In this document: piece after piece, positions 62,278-64,000 of the stretch
Layout of the letters: each line of letters starts with the position of its first letter
How positions within the stretch are numbered: the stretch's first letter is position 1
Source: Chitinophagaceae bacterium
GTDB lineage: Bacteria; Bacteroidota; Bacteroidia; Chitinophagales; Chitinophagaceae
DNA length: 64,000 nucleotides
Reading direction: 5' to 3'
Assembly: GCA_016708765.1 (NCBI GenBank)
Contig: JADJFD010000003.1
Location: 434,001 to 498,000, forward strand
The notes under the pieces: generated by a model
The model's input: only the letters and a program-made list of their open reading frames with translations
What the model was told of the DNA's origin: nothing
Databases searched by the model: none
Position numbers and translations under genes: made by a program

Positions 62278-62299
62278 TTTTATTTTAGAATAAATGAAT

Positions 62300-62326
62300 A
62301 AAGGCTATCTGAAAAGATAGCCTTTT
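62300..62326. terminator. Terminator after sucA
   Basis: Perfect stem AAGGCTATCT/AGATAGCCTT with a GAAA loop, T-run on the plus strand and A-run on the other; may serve both convergent genes. Confidence 0.85.
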
Positions 62327-62356
62327 GTGTGAGGATAGGTTAATGGTTAATAGTTA

Positions 62357-62905
62357 TTAAAAAGGGATTTTTGCATTTACTGTTTTGCTTGCTCCATCGC
62401 TGTTATAAAGTGTCAAATCTTTAATGACGAGGCTTCTGTCTGAAATAGTAATACTGCCAGTTGATTTACTGGAGCCGACAAATGGTTTGTCTCCTAAATC
62501 GCTTCCTACGCCAGATAACGACACAGTTACAATTCCCGGTTCTGGCTCTGTCATGGGCAGCATGGAACCACTATAAATTTTTAGATTGGGATTTGTTATT
62601 GCATCTTTTTCAGTAATAAAAGTGGTTTGTAGTAATTCAAAATTGGCACTTGTAGCACTTTCATCATGCTGACAAAGAACTGAAAAATTACTTTTTTCTT
62701 TATCGCTACTAAAGTATTGCGTCGTAACTCTTCCAGCAACAGATTTCCCATCGATTGAAAATTCACCTGTCTTTTCAGAATCACCATCGCTATTGCTCGT
62801 TGTGTTTGTTTCGGTTGATGTAGCGTTATCAGTAGTGGATTTCTTTTTGTCGCCACAGGAGATAAATAAGATAATTGCTGCAAGAATAATAATTGTCTTT
62901 TTCAT
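62357..62905 (-). CDS. Lipoprotein of unknown function
   Basis: 182 residues with lipobox FISCG (Cys near residue 17), a Ser/Thr-rich linker, and a beta-rich domain (GEFSIDGKSVAGRVTTQYFS start). No family recognised with certainty. Faces sucA tail-to-tail. Confidence 0.65.
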   Translation of the reverse strand: MKKTIIILAAIILFISCGDKKKSTTDNATSTETNTTSNSDGDSEKTGEFSIDGKSVAGRVTTQYFSSDKEKSNFSVLCQHDESATSANFELLQTTFITEKDAITNPNLKIYSGSMLPMTEPEPGIVTVSLSGVGSDLGDKPFVGSSKSTGSITISDRSLVIKDLTLYNSDGASKTVNAKIPF

Positions 62906-62936
62906 GTTGTTGATTTTTTATTTTTGTTTGAGAAGT

Positions 62937-63365
62937 TTATTTTACGATTAGTTTCCAGGATGCGGCTGAATCCATCCATGCATCCATTGAAAATGAATTT
63001 TTGATTTTTCCATCGTTTAGCCTAATATAGGCCGATGCAGGCGAGGTGGAGCCTTCATTGATTGCCTTAACTCCAATCCAGTATTCACCCGGTGAAAGAG
63101 TTCCTAATTTATATTCAACCGGTGCATTTAAAATAGCTACCGAATCGGCTATCATTTTTCCATTAAAAAAAACCTGGATACTGTCGCCATCCTCTGCGCT
63201 TTGATCCCATACTTCCATTACAAAACTGCCGGTATTAATTTCTGTTTGCCCCTGCTGGGTAAACTCTTCCGGCTTTACTGTTTTCTTTTGAGGATAAAAA
63301 TACCAAACAGCAGCAACGATTAATAGCAATAGTATCAGTAACAATATTTTTTTCTTATTATTCAT
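62937..63365 (-). CDS. Membrane-anchored beta-domain protein, unknown
   Basis: 142 residues with an N-terminal signal anchor (ILLLILLLLIVAAVWYFYP) and one beta-sandwich-like domain (GSFVMEVWDQSAEDGDSIQVFFNGK) that resembles small Ig/CARDB-like domains. Function unknown. Lies 31 bases upstream of the lipoprotein gene on the same strand; they may be co-transcribed. Confidence 0.6.
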   Translation of the reverse strand: MNNKKKILLLILLLLIVAAVWYFYPQKKTVKPEEFTQQGQTEINTGSFVMEVWDQSAEDGDSIQVFFNGKMIADSVAILNAPVEYKLGTLSPGEYWIGVKAINEGSTSPASAYIRLNDGKIKNSFSMDAWMDSAASWKLIVK

Positions 63366-63457
63366 TTATAAATGTTTAAGAGTCATCGGTAATATGCTCA
63401 TCCGTGTTAATGTTGTACAAGTGTGTCCTTCGTTCCTCAGGATAAACTGTGCAAGGA

Positions 63458-63475
63458 ACGATGATAGTAGTAATG
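63458..63475. repeat. Dispersed repeat module, copy 3
   Basis: ACGATGATAGTAGTAATG, identical to 58913-58930, followed by CAGCTGG (versus TCGCTGG). Just upstream a stem CGTTCCT/AGGAACG (63431-63437 and 63454-63460). Confidence 0.6.
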
Positions 63476-63495
63476 CAGCTGGTAACATAAGTGTA

Positions 63496-64000
63496 TTAAT
63501 CTTTTGTTTCATTTGACATCATTAATTTCAAGTTGAAATCCACTTTGGTGTCGGCAGGTGTTTCTGTTCTTGTAAATGTTTTTTCCAGAGTAGTAAACTC
63601 TCCTTTCTTAATCATATCGAGTGTAACAGTTGGCGATGCATCTGCCATTCTCATTGTTCTCGTTAAAATAAATCTGGCAGTAGTAATGGGATAACTGAAT
63701 ACTTCTGCTTGTAAACTTAACGGGTTGTTTTTTTGCTGTACAATTACAAGACTTCTGTTAACAAGTGTCTGGTCTAATTCTCTATGTGCCGGCATTAATT
63801 TTATTACCATTTTCCCATCTACCATTTGAGCCTCTAATGGAAAATAGAAAGAGCCGGGTACAATACTTCTTGCTACAACACCAAAGCCAGGATCCTTTTC
63901 TCCTAAATTAAATGAAGGTACTATGGCTGGCATTCTTAAATACTTGATAACATCCCAGCTCGATTTATCTTCTACGGCCCACACATCATCTGTAAATTCC
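63496..64000 (-). CDS. C-terminal part of a protein that starts beyond the window
   Basis: The frame stays open to the window edge (64000), so 168 codons of the C-terminal part are seen. Text includes SFNLGEKDPGFGVVARSIVPG, then VDGKMVIKLMPAHREL, then FILTRTMRMADASPTVTLDMI, consistent with a beta-rich exported domain. No family recognised. An internal GTG at 63984 is unlikely to be the start. Confidence 0.5.
   Translation of the reverse strand, partial: EFTDDVWAVEDKSSWDVIKYLRMPAIVPSFNLGEKDPGFGVVARSIVPGSFYFPLEAQMVDGKMVIKLMPAHRELDQTLVNRSLVIVQQKNNPLSLQAEVFSYPITTARFILTRTMRMADASPTVTLDMIKKGEFTTLEKTFTRTETPADTKVDFNLKLMMSNETKD

Overview
The window is 64 kb of an AT-rich chromosome from a member of the Bacteroidota, most likely the Chitinophagaceae. 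Three things point there. The 16S rRNA gene (50770-52299) reads like that family. The promoters have the Bacteroidota form TTTG-N19-TAnnTTTG. Many genes are lineage-typical: DUF1573, DUF4476, DUF4136, TPR/LytS-type histidine kinases with LytTR regulators, and a fused alpha/beta 2-oxoacid dehydrogenase E1. All calls come from reading the sequence; no database search was possible.

Layout. 1-26 kb is ordinary chromosome: the 3' part of lysA, a papain-like protease, thioredoxin and DUF4442 proteins, a beta-CASP nuclease, two tandem secreted TPR-caspase proteins, tRNA-Met, an acetyltransferase, an aminotransferase, lipoproteins, a split LytS/LytTR pair, two DUF1573 proteins, the fused E1, dodecin, a TRIC/UPF0126 membrane protein, PhzF and a DCC protein. 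26.67-39.14 kb is a genomic island inserted in the 3' end of tRNA-Glu. It has 25-bp direct repeats at both ends and a tyrosine recombinase beside the intact tRNA. Its cargo is an IS3 relic, an IS21-family element that truncates mcrC, an AAA/DUF4143 ATPase overlapping an hsdM methylase without hsdS or hsdR, a lone receiver-domain protein and small accessory genes. 39.2-50 kb is core again: gapA and pgk, a PQQ-type sugar dehydrogenase, lemA with two TPM proteins, an M1 aminopeptidase, a DUF4476 protein and truA. 50.3-55.9 kb is a complete rRNA operon (16S, tRNA-Ile, tRNA-Ala, 23S, 5S) with three tandem promoters. 55.9-64 kb carries an MFS transporter, an M14 carboxypeptidase, rpsT, sucA and three hypothetical envelope proteins.

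A caution for any reader. At least eleven reading frames are broken by what looks like one missing or extra base, usually in a short homopolymer, and adding or removing one base restores a full-length family protein. This includes enzymes expected to be needed. I treat these as probable residual indel errors of the assembly and give each gene its restored span.

The most interesting biology is the tRNA-Glu island. It appears to have separated the tRNA from its original terminator and supplied a replacement, and it holds a decayed restriction locus. The tandem caspase-like genes, whose last ~78 residues are identical while the rest has diverged, and the exactly spaced triple rRNA promoter also merit attention.
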